Shown here piece after piece: positions 34,527 to 43,700 of a DNA stretch of 47,033 nt (its first letter is position 1; every line of letters starts with the position of its first letter). Made by a program: the position numbers and the translations under genes. The notes under the pieces were generated by a model, which saw only the letters and a list, made by a program, of their open reading frames with translations, did no database searches and had not been told where the DNA came from. The stretch is taken from positions 1-47,033 of the forward strand of contig MGZK01000032.1 of assembly GCA_001802125.1 (NCBI GenBank), in the 5' to 3' direction. Source of the DNA: Geobacteraceae bacterium GWC2_55_20. Lineage in GTDB: Bacteria; Desulfobacterota; Desulfuromonadia; Geobacterales; Pseudopelobacteraceae.

Positions 34527-35213
34527 ATGCGCATACTGGTAGTGGAAGACGAACGTAAAATAGCCGAAGCCCTCAAGAAAGGATTGGAGTCAGAGGGGTA
34601 TCAGGTGAAACTTGCTTTGAGTGGAGAAGATGGTTTTTTCTGCCTCACTACAGAAGAATATGACCTGATGCTGCTGGACCTGATGCTGCCCGGTCGTGAC
34701 GGCATCGAAATCCTCCAGTCCATCCGTAAAAAAGGCATCACTACTCCGATTCTGCTCCTGACCGGTCGAGATACGGTTGAAGATCGAGTTCTCGGCCTGG
34801 ACAGCGGCGCTGATGATTATCTGGTAAAACCGTTTGCATTCCCCGAGTTGTTGGCCCGCATCCGCCTGCTGTTGCGACGAGGTCAGCAGGAGCCGCAGTA
34901 TATCCTGAAAATTTCCGACCTTGAGATCAACCTGCTGACGCACCGGGCAACACGATCCGAACAGCTTTTGGATCTGACCGTTAAGGAATTTGAGCTACTT
35001 GCATACCTGGTACGCCATCAGGGACATGTTGTCTCACGTGAGATGCTGGCCCAGGATGTCTGGTTGACCCGTGAGCGGTCTACCCCACTTGACAACGTCA
35101 TTGATGTGAACATTGCCAGACTGCGGCGCAAGGTAGATGGCCCTTTTGAATTGAAGCTGATTAGAACTATCAGGGGAGTCGGTTTTTGCCTTGGGGAGTC
35201 GGATCATGGCTAG
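34527..35213 (+). CDS. OmpR/PhoB-family response regulator
   Basis: Encodes 228 residues from ATG 34527, preceded by GGGG at six or seven bases. The receiver domain has VVEDERK, phospho-acceptor Asp in LMLLDLMLPGRDG, Thr in LLLTGRD and Lys in YLVKPFAF. The C-terminal winged-helix domain contains LDLTVKEFELLAYLVRH and RRKVDGPFELKLIRTIRGVG. It overlaps the following kinase gene by eight bases, forming a classical pair. The family resembles CusR/CopR-type regulators; its likely neighbour-target is the hexaheme cytochrome gene downstream. Confidence 0.95.
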   Translation: MRILVVEDERKIAEALKKGLESEGYQVKLALSGEDGFFCLTTEEYDLMLLDLMLPGRDGIEILQSIRKKGITTPILLLTGRDTVEDRVLGLDSGADDYLVKPFAFPELLARIRLLLRRGQQEPQYILKISDLEINLLTHRATRSEQLLDLTVKEFELLAYLVRHQGHVVSREMLAQDVWLTRERSTPLDNVIDVNIARLRRKVDGPFELKLIRTIRGVGFCLGESDHG

Positions 35214-36567
35214 CCGATTAGGAGTCAGGGCACGTTTCACCCTGCTGTATGGTATGGCGATGATGGTCACAGTCGTCATGATGTGCGGCGGAATCTATTT
35301 CTTTGTGCAACGGGCACTGCTGAGACAGGTTGAAAACCATCTTCGCAAGGACTTTTCCACCATCAGCGAATATCTCAAGCATGATCCGGCAGCTCTTTCA
35401 AAAGTGGCAAATCACGGGCCTATCCTTCTGTTCAGTGTGCAGGACGGACTCCAGGCTCTGGTCTCCTCGGATGATTGGATACACGAAAAACTTGAGCAGA
35501 TCGTCGTTGGTCAACACGCGGAAAACAAGCCGTTTTCCGTTCGTGCCGCAAACGGTAAACATTACCGGGTTCTGATTGCCACTGCCGCGCAGGCTGACCG
35601 CTCCTACCGGATTGTTGTTGCACATGACGAAGATTCGGTAAAGCAGACACGGAAAACGCTGGCGCTGATCATCCTGTTGACCCTGCCAATTGCTATAACA
35701 ATCTCACTGGCCATAGGCTACGTGATTGCAGGTCGTGTACTTGCACCGATTATCTCCATAACCCGCAAGGCTGAAGAGATCAGTGCCGAGAATCTTTCCG
35801 AACGCCTGCCGATTGGCGAAAACAATGATGAATTCAGTCGGTTGGCAACAGTATTTAATCAGACCTTTGCTAGAATCGAAGATTCATTCGACAGATTACG
35901 CCGTTTCACGGCAGATGCCTCCCATGAATTGCGTACTCCGTTGGCAGCAATTCGCAGCATTGGTGAAACCGCCATGCACACGCCTGAAGAGCAGCTGAAC
36001 AGCCGCGAAACCATCGGAAGCATCCTTGAAGAAAGCGATCGCTTAAGGCAGTTAGTGGACGCGCTTCTTATGCTCTCTAGAGCCGATGCGGGTGAAGTCG
36101 GGGTGCAGCGTGAAATATTAGACCTGGCAGAACTTGCAAGGGATACCGTTGATTTCATGTATGTCCTGGCTGAGGAAAAACATCAATCGATAAAAATAGC
36201 CATACTTGGCGAAGCAATCGCGAAGATTGACCGGGCAAGCGTTCGCCAGGCGATTACCAACCTTCTGGACAATGCCATCAAGTATTCGCCGGCAGAGAGC
36301 GACATTCTCATCAGTATCGGGGTTACCACTCATAATGAAGCCTTTATTGAAATTGCCGACAGCGGGATCGGAATTCCCGAACTGGATCTTCCACATATAT
36401 TCGACCGCTTTTACCGGGTGGATAAAGGAAGGTCCCGTGAAGTGGGAGGCGCGGGCCTGGGACTCTCAATAGCCAAGTGGGCTATAGAAATTAATGGCGG
36501 CAAAATCGAGGTTGAGAGCACAAGCAGTCAAGGCAGCGTCTTCCGGGTAGTTTTCCCTGAACTATAG
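35206..36567 (+). CDS. Membrane sensor histidine kinase (HAMP-HisKA-HATPase)
   Basis: Encodes 453 residues from ATG 35206, seven bases after GGAG. Membrane helices are at about 11-33 and 150-171, with a periplasmic domain of about 115 residues between them. HAMP (172-225), HisKA with RFTADASHELRTPLAAIR carrying the phospho-His, and HATPase with ITNLLDNAIKYSP, DSGIGIP and GGAGLGLSIAKW follow. Layout and length resemble heavy-metal sensor kinases such as CusS, but the signal is unknown. It forms a coupled pair with the OmpR-type regulator. Confidence 0.95.
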   Translation: MASRLGVRARFTLLYGMAMMVTVVMMCGGIYFFVQRALLRQVENHLRKDFSTISEYLKHDPAALSKVANHGPILLFSVQDGLQALVSSDDWIHEKLEQIVVGQHAENKPFSVRAANGKHYRVLIATAAQADRSYRIVVAHDEDSVKQTRKTLALIILLTLPIAITISLAIGYVIAGRVLAPIISITRKAEEISAENLSERLPIGENNDEFSRLATVFNQTFARIEDSFDRLRRFTADASHELRTPLAAIRSIGETAMHTPEEQLNSRETIGSILEESDRLRQLVDALLMLSRADAGEVGVQREILDLAELARDTVDFMYVLAEEKHQSIKIAILGEAIAKIDRASVRQAITNLLDNAIKYSPAESDILISIGVTTHNEAFIEIADSGIGIPELDLPHIFDRFYRVDKGRSREVGGAGLGLSIAKWAIEINGGKIEVESTSSQGSVFRVVFPEL

Positions 36568-36666
36568 ATCTGCATCAGGCTTTCTTGCATATGGAGGTGG
36601 AAGAAAGCGTAAGTTTTAAGATGGTCGTATAACTACACAGATGAATCACACCAAGAAAGGAGCAGT

Positions 36667-37842
36667 ATGATGAAAAAGCATGTTGTTGTAACCGTAGTAG
36701 CCGGCGCCCTGATGCTGGGGATGACCGTTGTTGCCAGTGCAGCCAAGGCGCCACAAAAAGAGTACACCGGTTCGGAATCCTGTAAGAAGTGTCACGCAGA
36801 GGAATACAAAACCTGGAAGGAGAGTTATCACAGCAAGATGGTGCGGAAAAAAGATGACGGCATCCTGAAAGGTGTGGTGGAAAAGTGGGCCGCTGACGGA
36901 CCGACCAAGGGGAACGTAACCGGCAAGGAGTTCAAACTAGGTGATGTGGAATACGTAGTCGGATCCAAGTGGAAACAGCGCTTCCTGGTCAAAAACGACC
37001 AGACCAACGGCCTGCAGTTTCTGAACAAGCAGTATAACAGCATGAGTGGCAAGTGGGAAAACTACGGTAATAAAAACGACTGGGGCACCATCTGCGGAAC
37101 CTGCCACACCACCGGCTACCGCATAGTCGAATACGATGCCAAGTTCGGAAAACATGGCAGGACGGTCAAGGACACCTTCAGCGAGATGAACGTTGGCTGC
37201 GAGGCATGCCACGGTCCGGGCGCCAAACATGTAAAGAGCAAATCCAAGAAAGACATCTTTACTTTTGCCGGCAAATCAAAGGCCGAGCAGTCAAAGGTCT
37301 GTGGCTACTGTCACAACCGGATCGAGAACGAGAAGTTTGCGACTGCACAAGGGAACCCGAGGGAAGACCTGCCGGCACCCAAAGTCGGCGACACTTACAA
37401 GCCAGGCGATGACTGGACCAAGTGGTATCCCGAGCATGCGGTGATGCCTGGCATTCAGCCTGAGGACAAGGTCGATGCTGACTATACTGGTGACCTGAAG
37501 GGACTGTTCATCAAGGATGAAAAATCCAAGGAAATGGGTACCTATGATGCTGCCAAGCATCACCAGCAGTATCAGGAATTCTTGCAGTCCAAGCATTACA
37601 AGAACGACATCCTGAGCTGTACCAGCTGCCACGGCGGTCTCCACGGTTCAAAGAAGGCTCCGGCTAAAGACGCCAAGGTGAGTTGTGCAAGCTGCCACGA
37701 TGCTTCGTACACAATAGAAAAATATATGCCGGGTACCGGCAAGACAGCCGATAATCTGTTTGTGAGAGCCCACACCTTCAACAAAAAACAGACCCGTCCC
37801 GGCGGACCGACTGCTAAGGGCGAACCTGTGTATAACAAGTAA
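36667..37842 (+). CDS. Periplasmic hexaheme c-type cytochrome (cytochrome c554-like)
   Basis: Encodes 391 residues (or 390 from a second ATG one codon on; GGAG is four or seven bases away). A Sec signal ends near ASAAKA (residue ~26). Six CXXCH motifs are present: C39-KKC-H43, CGTCH, CEACH, CGYCH, CTSCH and CASCH. The spacing, with YTGSESCKKCHAEEYKTW near the N-terminus, matches the cytochrome_C554 domain family. Abundant Lys makes it basic. No catalytic motif is obvious, so it is probably an electron carrier. It stands 99 bases after the kinase gene, possibly under control of that two-component pair, and is closed by a terminator. Confidence 0.93.
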   Translation: MMKKHVVVTVVAGALMLGMTVVASAAKAPQKEYTGSESCKKCHAEEYKTWKESYHSKMVRKKDDGILKGVVEKWAADGPTKGNVTGKEFKLGDVEYVVGSKWKQRFLVKNDQTNGLQFLNKQYNSMSGKWENYGNKNDWGTICGTCHTTGYRIVEYDAKFGKHGRTVKDTFSEMNVGCEACHGPGAKHVKSKSKKDIFTFAGKSKAEQSKVCGYCHNRIENEKFATAQGNPREDLPAPKVGDTYKPGDDWTKWYPEHAVMPGIQPEDKVDADYTGDLKGLFIKDEKSKEMGTYDAAKHHQQYQEFLQSKHYKNDILSCTSCHGGLHGSKKAPAKDAKVSCASCHDASYTIEKYMPGTGKTADNLFVRAHTFNKKQTRPGGPTAKGEPVYNK

Positions 37843-37866
37843 GTAGCTGGTTGACAAAATCAAAGG

Positions 37867-37890
37867 GGCGGGGGCAACCCCGCCTTTTTT
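37867..37890 (+). terminator. Rho-independent terminator after the hexaheme cytochrome
   Basis: GGCGGGG (37867-37873), a GCAA loop and CCCCGCC (37878-37884) are followed by six Ts. This ends the hexaheme cytochrome transcript. Confidence 0.95.
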
Positions 37891-37929
37891 GTGTGAACGG
37901 CTCATATTTACCGGCAGGTAGGTTTCTAA

Positions 37930-38163
37930 TTCCTGCTGGCACTACCAACGATGTTCGCGGCTACCGCCTATGACATCTACAAAAACCATGCTCTCTTTAA
38001 CTTTGGAGATTGGCAGAACATTATGGTCGGCTTCATCACCTCATTCATTTTCGCAGTCATCGGCATCAAAGCGCTGCTGAAATTCATCACCAGCCATACA
38101 TTCGTACCATTCGGCATCTATAGGATCGCGGTTGGTGTCATCTTCCTGATCTTCTTTACGTAG
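37930..38163 (+). pseudogene. uppP: 3' remnant of undecaprenyl-diphosphatase (uppP/bacA)
   Basis: From 37930 the frame reads FLLALPTMFAATAYDIYK and ends RIAVGVIFLIFFT, which is the last ~77 residues of UppP: the PTMFAATAYD motif that includes part of the active site, two membrane helices, and SHTFVPFGIYRI. A full-length protein is about 270 residues, so about 70% is missing; an in-frame TAA (37927-37929) sits just before the kept part. The apparent ATG at 37951 is a Met inside the motif. The truncated product cannot dephosphorylate undecaprenyl diphosphate. Its break point lies just after the cytochrome terminator. Confidence 0.8.
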
Positions 38164-38195
38164 CCAGCCACGTTCGTCCCGGAACGGAGACTGCC

Positions 38196-38281
38196 ATGGC
38201 AACAGCCGACCAGACTAAAAATGTAACAGTTCCGGAAATTTTTCTGATATTCCTCCGTTTGGGACTCACCTCTTTCGGTAT
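38196..38281 (+). pseudogene. 5' remnant of a chromate transporter (chrA)
   Basis: ATG 38196 begins MATADQTKNVTVPEIFLIFLRLGLTSFG. The last part of that stretch (VPEIFLIFLRLGLTSFG) is the first helix signature of CHR-family chromate transporters; similarity stops after the ~28th residue, where family members continue with GPVAHLG-like sequence and this frame goes into unrelated codons up to a stop at 38445. The rest of the gene is absent, so it is a 5' relic. It follows the uppP relic by 32 bases in the same direction and abuts the end of the minus-strand J-domain gene. Confidence 0.7.
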
Positions 38282-38342
38282 CTCGTCCTATTGCAAAAAT
38301 ACCAAAGAAAAAGGCGAGACTAATGGTCTGTTCTCTGCCGTG

Positions 38343-38633
38343 TTATTTCTTCCCCCAAAGCGGATCGTCTGCAAATTGCATCCAGATCCGCTCTTCCGGG
38401 TTCTGTTCGTAAAACTCATCCTCGGAAAAAGAGAAGCGGTACGCTGAAACGTACTCGAACACGATCCGGTAGGCAACGTTAACCTGCCGGATCATATCCG
38501 GTTCAGCCACGTTGCCGGTATCCGGGTGATGTCGTTTTACCAGTTCCCGATGCCTGGCTTTGATCTCCTTGAGCGTGGCACGCTCTCCCAAGCCCAAAAC
38601 CAGTAGCGCATTTTGTATTTCGACATAAGTCAT
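38343..38633 (-). CDS. Small J-domain (DnaJ-like) protein
   Basis: Encodes 96 residues. A J domain covers about residues 3-62, with the Hsp70-stimulating HPD in VKRHHPDTG and preceding helix LKEIKARHRELVKRHH. No Gly/Phe-rich or zinc-finger domains follow, so it is a minimal type III co-chaperone, with an acidic tail. It starts nine bases after the CGGC gene stop, so it belongs to the ArsR-controlled minus-strand operon. Its client may be one of the operon products. Confidence 0.88.
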   Translation of the reverse strand: MTYVEIQNALLVLGLGERATLKEIKARHRELVKRHHPDTGNVAEPDMIRQVNVAYRIVFEYVSAYRFSFSEDEFYEQNPEERIWMQFADDPLWGKK

Positions 38634-38642
38634 GTTCAGATC

Positions 38643-38972
38643 TCAGTGGGTCCAGTCGATTATCTTCGTATCGTGCCCAAGCCTTTTCTCAACCGCTCCC
38701 TTGATTGCGGCGAAGTGCGGACAGGGATACCCGATGGGGTTGCCGTTCTTCATGCAGGAGGCGAATACAATGGCCTCCGCCCCCCGGTCAACCATCATCC
38801 TGGCCCTGGTGACGGCTTTTTTGCCGGAGCAGCCGCCACACGAGAGAAATCCGATGATCTCCACCGGACCGGTTTCCTCGAAAGCCATGGTCCCTTCCTT
38901 GGCTATTTTAAAATCGGTACTGCCGGGACACATGTCCTCGGTCAACTGACAACGGATGATTCCTACCTTCAT
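38643..38972 (-). CDS. CGGC-domain protein (PF08821)
   Basis: Encodes 109 residues. It opens MKVGIIRCQLTEDMCPGSTD and carries the name-giving motif FLSCGGCSGKKA, then IVFASCMKNGNPIGYPCPHF. Eight or so Cys suggest a metal-binding or redox protein of the cytoplasm; family function is not established. GGAGG lies nine bases before the ATG, which overlaps the methyltransferase stop in ATGA. A decayed partial copy of this gene lies at 34249-34371. Confidence 0.9.
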   Translation of the reverse strand: MKVGIIRCQLTEDMCPGSTDFKIAKEGTMAFEETGPVEIIGFLSCGGCSGKKAVTRARMMVDRGAEAIVFASCMKNGNPIGYPCPHFAAIKGAVEKRLGHDTKIIDWTH

Positions 38973-39610
38973 GCTTGTTTCCCTCCTTCTGTCTTATGCG
39001 CCCGTATAATCACAAATCCCCCGCTGCCGTGACCTTCCCGGACAGTCAGATCAGTTGTTTCTCCCGGAACCAAAGTCTGGCGGTATTCGAAACCGGAAAA
39101 ACCGGCTTCGTTCAGCAGCGCCTCAAGTTCGCTCACCGAATAAAAGGTCGCGTCGCGGTAGAACCGGCTTTGTGCCTTTTTCTGGCCGTACTGCTGCCCC
39201 AGTTCGCTCTCCCGGTCGATGAATCCGATGACAAAAACCCCATTCGGTTTGAGAATGCGGCAGGCCTCCCGAAACGCCAGGGCTACATTGTCCAGAAAGC
39301 AGACAACCGTTACCATGACGGCAAAATCAAAACTGGCGTCAGCAATCGGTAGATTTTCCGCGACAGCTTCCAGAACCTCGATCCCCCGTTGTCGTGCCAG
39401 TCCGGCCATGCATGGCGCTGGCTCCACTCCGATGGAAATGCCAAGCGGAGCCGCAAAGCGGCCGGTACCCACGCCTATCTCGACCCCGCTGCCACCGGCA
39501 GGAATGAAGCTTCGCACAGCCTCCAACTCTGCCCGATAGAGGTCGGAATGTATCTCAAACCAAGCATCGTAATCATCAGGCTGCTCATCAAAAGCTGCTG
39601 TTTTGCCCAT
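38969..39610 (-). CDS. Class I SAM-dependent methyltransferase
   Basis: Encodes 213 residues. AAFDEQPDDYDAWFE is the typical N-terminus of the Methyltransf_11 group, motif I is VEIGVGTGRFAAPLG, motif II lies in IGVEPAPCMAGLA, and motif IV in DFAVMVTVVCFL. The substrate is unknown. I chose ATG 39610, where family similarity starts; ATG 39649 overlaps the stop of the previous gene (ATGA) and is a real alternative that adds 13 basic residues. Both lack a good ribosome site. It overlaps the CGGC gene by four bases. Confidence 0.85.
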   Translation of the reverse strand: MGKTAAFDEQPDDYDAWFEIHSDLYRAELEAVRSFIPAGGSGVEIGVGTGRFAAPLGISIGVEPAPCMAGLARQRGIEVLEAVAENLPIADASFDFAVMVTVVCFLDNVALAFREACRILKPNGVFVIGFIDRESELGQQYGQKKAQSRFYRDATFYSVSELEALLNEAGFSGFEYRQTLVPGETTDLTVREGHGSGGFVIIRAHKTEGGKQA

Positions 39611-39645
39611 CTTGGTTCTCGGCCGTCTCGCAGAATGTAGGAGGC

Positions 39646-40227
39646 TCATCTGGAAAGTGGTTTTCTGAATAGTAATCCGTAGTGGTACGGCTGCAGGTCG
39701 TAGCGGTTCCGTTTTTTGAAATGGAAGCCGGCTTCTCTTCCCCACTCGATACACTGTTCCGGCCGGGGACGTATCTCCATCGCCGGACCGCGTGGCGTCG
39801 TGGGGTCGTAGTTCCAGTGAATCACCGCCAGCATGCCGTCCGGCTTGAGTACACGGAGGGCTTCTTTCATCAAGGCCACCGGCTCTTCGTGATGCAGGAT
39901 ATTGAAGAGCAGGGCGGCGTCCATCGAATTGTCGGCCAGGCCGGTACCCTCGGCTACAAAATCGCGCAGTTCTGCCCGCACATTGGTAATGCCGGCCAGA
40001 TCGCATTTTTGGCGGACTACCTCCACCATCTCCGGTTCAATGTCCAGAGCATGGACGGTTCCCGCGGCAATTCCGGCAGCGGCCAGGGTGAAGGTTCCAT
40101 AACCGCAACCAAATTCCACCAGGTCCATCACTCCACGGTCGAGACCGAACATGGCCAGCACAATGGCCGGGTCAAAAAAACCGGTCCACATCTCTTCATC
40201 GGGCATGCCGCTGTCACGGACTTTCAT
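39646..40227 (-). CDS. Class I SAM-dependent methyltransferase
   Basis: Encodes 193 residues from ATG 40227, seven bases after GGAG; an ATG four codons earlier is less well placed. Motif I is LVEFGCGYGTFTLAAAG, the acidic residue after strand 2 is in ALDIEPEMVEVVRQK, and motif IV is DAALLFNILHHEEP. The protein lacks the three Cys arrangement of arsenite methyltransferase, so ArsM is unlikely. It is the first gene after the ArsR repressor and is followed by a second methyltransferase. Confidence 0.88.
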   Translation of the reverse strand: MKVRDSGMPDEEMWTGFFDPAIVLAMFGLDRGVMDLVEFGCGYGTFTLAAAGIAAGTVHALDIEPEMVEVVRQKCDLAGITNVRAELRDFVAEGTGLADNSMDAALLFNILHHEEPVALMKEALRVLKPDGMLAVIHWNYDPTTPRGPAMEIRPRPEQCIEWGREAGFHFKKRNRYDLQPYHYGLLFRKPLSR

Positions 40228-40269
40228 GATTTGCTCCATATGGATAATTTCGACGCTCTTGACTGGCGT

Positions 40270-40620
40270 TTACCGGACACAGCAAGTACCCCCTTCCGAA
40301 TGTTTTTCCCGGTCGAGCTCATCCTTCGATTTTCGAATGGCCGGCTCACCCTCCTCAAGCAGCGCAATTACGGATGAAGCCAGCTTCGGACGGCTGACAT
40401 AATAACATCGCTGGGAACCATCCTGGGCAAAGTCCACCAGACGGGCATTTCGCAGCACGGTCAAATGCTGTGAGATATTGGCCTGGGACGCCGGCAGAAT
40501 TTCCTGGATGTCGTTTACGCACTTGGTGCCTTTAAGCAACTCGGCCACGATCTGGAGACGGGTCGGATGGGCGAGCGCCTTTAGGAGTTCAGACCATTCA
40601 TTTACAGAATTTGTATCCAT
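40270..40620 (-). CDS. ArsR/SmtB-family transcriptional repressor
   Basis: Encodes 116 residues. LLKALAHPTRLQIVAELL and the recognition helix SQANISQHLTVLRNARLV, followed by the wing QDGSQRCYYVS, are typical of ArsR repressors. Possible metal ligands are Cys in GTKCVND, RCYYV and the C-terminal TCCVR; the CVC site of ArsR is not present, so the effector may be another thiol-reactive metal or sulfide. An AT-rich dyad lies 18-37 bases upstream. Downstream are two methyltransferase genes, a CGGC gene and a J-domain gene. Confidence 0.92.
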   Translation of the reverse strand: MDTNSVNEWSELLKALAHPTRLQIVAELLKGTKCVNDIQEILPASQANISQHLTVLRNARLVDFAQDGSQRCYYVSRPKLASSVIALLEEGEPAIRKSKDELDREKHSEGGTCCVR

Positions 40621-40637
40621 GCGGACCCCTTAAAAAC

Positions 40638-40657
40638 ATATTCGCATATCCTAATAT
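40638..40657 (-). promoter_or_regulatory. Candidate ArsR operator
   Basis: ATATT at 40638-40642 and AATAT at 40653-40657 form an AT-rich dyad with a ten-base spacer, 18 bases upstream of the ArsR start codon. ArsR/SmtB proteins usually bind such AT-rich dyads over their own promoter. Assignment is by position and composition only. Confidence 0.45.
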
Positions 40658-40793
40658 CACCAGGTCCGGGAAAATGCAACCGACTATTTTCCCTGCTGAT
40701 ACATTTTGATTGGCGTCACGCCACAGCCTAAGACCGCCAATCTCTTGGCAAATTCAGGACAACGGTCTCCGGCACTGTAACGAATTGATCCGC

Positions 40794-43700
40794 TTACACC
40801 TCTTCCTCTACATCCTTCTTCTCGAACCAGCTGTAAACCGCTGGAATGATCAGCAGCGTCAAAATGGTTGAAGTAACCAACCCCCCGACCACAACGGTCG
40901 CCAACGGTCTCTGTATTTCCGAGCCGGCACCGCCGGCAAACAGCATCGGCATCAGGCTGAAGATTGAAATAGAGGCGGTCATCAGTACCGGCCGCAGGCG
41001 ATCAAGACTCCCCTTCCTGATGGCATCCGACAGTTCAAGTCCCTCTTCCCGCAGTTGCGAGATGCGCGACACCAGTACCAGACCGTTCAGCACCGCCACG
41101 CCGAACAACACCACGAACCCCACCGAAGCGGGCACGGAGAGGTACTGCCCCGAGAGGAAGAGCGCGAAGACGCCGCCGATCAGGGCGAAGGGCAGGTTGG
41201 AAATAACCAGCAGCGCCAGGCGGATGGAGCGGAAAGTCGTGTAAAGCAGAAGCAGGATCAGGGCGATCGCAACCGGGCCGATGATCATCAGTTTGCCCAT
41301 GGCCCGCTGCTGGTTTTCGAACTGGCCGCCCCAGGTCAGGTAATAACCGGGAGGCAGCTTTACATTGTCTTTGATCTTCTGTTTGGCTTCGGCCACAAAG
41401 CTGCCGATATCCCTGCCGCTGACGTTCATCTCCACGCCGATCCTGCGGATGCCGTCCTGTCGGCTGATCTGCACAGGACCTTCGACCATCTTCACTTCGG
41501 CCAGCTGTTCCAGCGGCACGTTGATGCCGGTTTTAGTGGTGATCAACAGGTTTTTGATCGCTTCCAGCGAGTTGCGCTTCTCTTCCGGCAGACGCACGGT
41601 GATGTCAAAACTCCGGTTCTGTTCATAGAAGCGGGAGGCGGACTTTCCGGCCACCGCGATTTCGATCACCTTCTGCACGTCGCTGATATTGAGTCCATAA
41701 CGGGCGATCCTGGCCCGGTCGATGTTGACCGTCAGGTAGGGCTGGCCGGAAACCTTTTCGGCGTTGAGATCGGTCCCCCCCCGGACGGTGGAAAGCACCC
41801 TGGCTATTTCAGTAGACTTCTCGCTGAGAACGTCAATATCGTCGCCGAACAGCTTGACAATCAGCTGGGCGCGGGTTCCGGCCACCAGCTCGTCAATCCG
41901 GCACTGGATCGGCTGGCTGAAACCGAAACTGATCCCGGCCACCGATTCCAGCGATGTACGCATCTCGTTGATAAGCTCTTCCTTGGAGATGTCCCGTTTC
42001 CATTGGTCCTTTGGCTTGAATATGCCCACATAGGCGGTCTTGTCCACCCCGCGGGTGTCCATGGCAACGCCGGTCTGGCCGGTTCGTCCCACGATAATAT
42101 CCAGCTCGTCGAATTTTTTCAGTTTTGCCGCTGCCTGCTGGTTCACCTCCATCGCTTTTGCCAGGGAAACGCCGGGCAGCATGGCGATATCCATGTCAAA
42201 CGAGCCCTCGTCCATGGCCGGGATGAACTCGGTGCCCAGCTTCGTAACCAGAAACAGCGATACGACCAGGAAACCACCGGCAACGCCAAGAATCACCTTT
42301 TTGCCGTTCATGGCGTATTCCAGCAGTGGCAGATAAAAGCTCTTGGCGTGCTTCATGATCGCGCTCTCCTTCTCCGGATGCGGTTTCAGAAACAGGATGC
42401 AGAGCACCGGAATGACGAAAATGGAGAGAAACAGCGAAGCCAGCAACGCGATTGCCACCGTGATCGCCAGCGGCCCGAACATCTTCCCTTCGATCCCCTC
42501 CAGTGACAGAATCGGAATAAAGGTGATCGCGATAATCAGTTCGCCGAAGATGCTCGGCTTGCGAACCTCCATCACCGCCTGCAACACCGTTGACAGCTTG
42601 GGATGCTTTCCACCCTCCTCGCACAGATGGCGCTGCACGTTTTCCACCTGGATGATGGTGGTGTCGATGATCATGCCGATCGAGATCGCCAAACCGCCCA
42701 GTGACATCAGGTTGGCGCTGATACCGGCCAGTTTCATCACGATGAAGGTGGCCAGTAGCGACAGCGGCAGCGCGATCAGCACCACCAGGCTCCCCCGGAT
42801 GCTGTTCAGCAGCAGATACAGCACGATCAGTACCAGGACGGAGCCTTCGATCAGGGCCTTGTTGACCGTGCCGACACTGGCGCTGACAATATCGCTGCGG
42901 TCGTAGTAGGGCACGATTTTGATGCCGTCCGGCAGCATGTTGTTGCCGTTGATCTCTTTAACCTTTTCCTTGACCCGGCGCACGACATCGCGGCTGTTTT
43001 CCCCGCGCAGCATCATGGCGATGCCGCCGACCGCCTCATCCTTACCGTTCTTCATCGACGCGCCCATGCGCACCGCTTCACCGACTTTGACCTGGGCCAC
43101 ATCCCGGATATAGGTCGGAGTGCCCCCCTGGGATTTGAGGACAATGGTTTCAATGTCGCTGATATCCTTGATCAGGCCGACGCCGCGCACGATGTACTGG
43201 TCCGTACCCCGTTCCAGCACATTGCCGCCGACGTTTTCATTGTTGCTGCCGATGGCGGAATGGACATCATCGACGGTTATGCCGTATTTCAGCAATTTTT
43301 CCGGCGACACTATCACCTGGTACTGCTTGAAGTAGCCACCATAGGAGTTGATCTCGTTCACTCCGGCAACAGATTTCAACTGCGGGGTGACGACCCACTC
43401 CTGGATGGTCCGCAGGTTGGTCAGGTAGGCGATTTTCTGTTGCGGATCATCGGGCATCTTCCCTTCCAGCGTGTACTGATAGATCTCCCCCATGGCGGTG
43501 CCGATCGGCCCCATGGCCACCTCAACCCCTTTGGGAACCTTTTCCTTGGCCTCGGCCAGACGCTCGAACACCAACTGCCGTGCAAAATAGATATCCACAT
43601 TGTCCTTGAAGACGATGGTGACGATCGACAGGCCGAACTTGGTGACCGAGCGCATCTGCTCGATATCCGGCAGTCCGCGCATGGCCATCTCGATCGGATA

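Noticed and set aside
36568-36666. Possible cyclic-dinucleotide (GEMM) riboswitch before the hexaheme cytochrome
   Set aside because: Such riboswitches occur before cytochrome genes in Geobacter-type bacteria, but the conserved core bases are not found in this 99-base leader.
40684-40793. Minus-strand open stretch between the pump gene and ArsR ending ...KMYQQGK
   Set aside because: About 35 codons are open and look protein-like (C-x-x-F, LGCGVTP), but there is no start codon and no recognisable family; it may be a gene relic, or chance. A database search for that peptide would decide. The hairpin ATTGGCG/CGCCAAT in it lacks a T-run, so it is not called a terminator.
41055-42506. Plus-strand open frame of 483 codons opposite the RND pump gene
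   Set aside because: Antisense of the pump gene, with a composition (His, Gln, Asp, Arg-rich) typical of mirrored coding DNA in GC-rich genomes.
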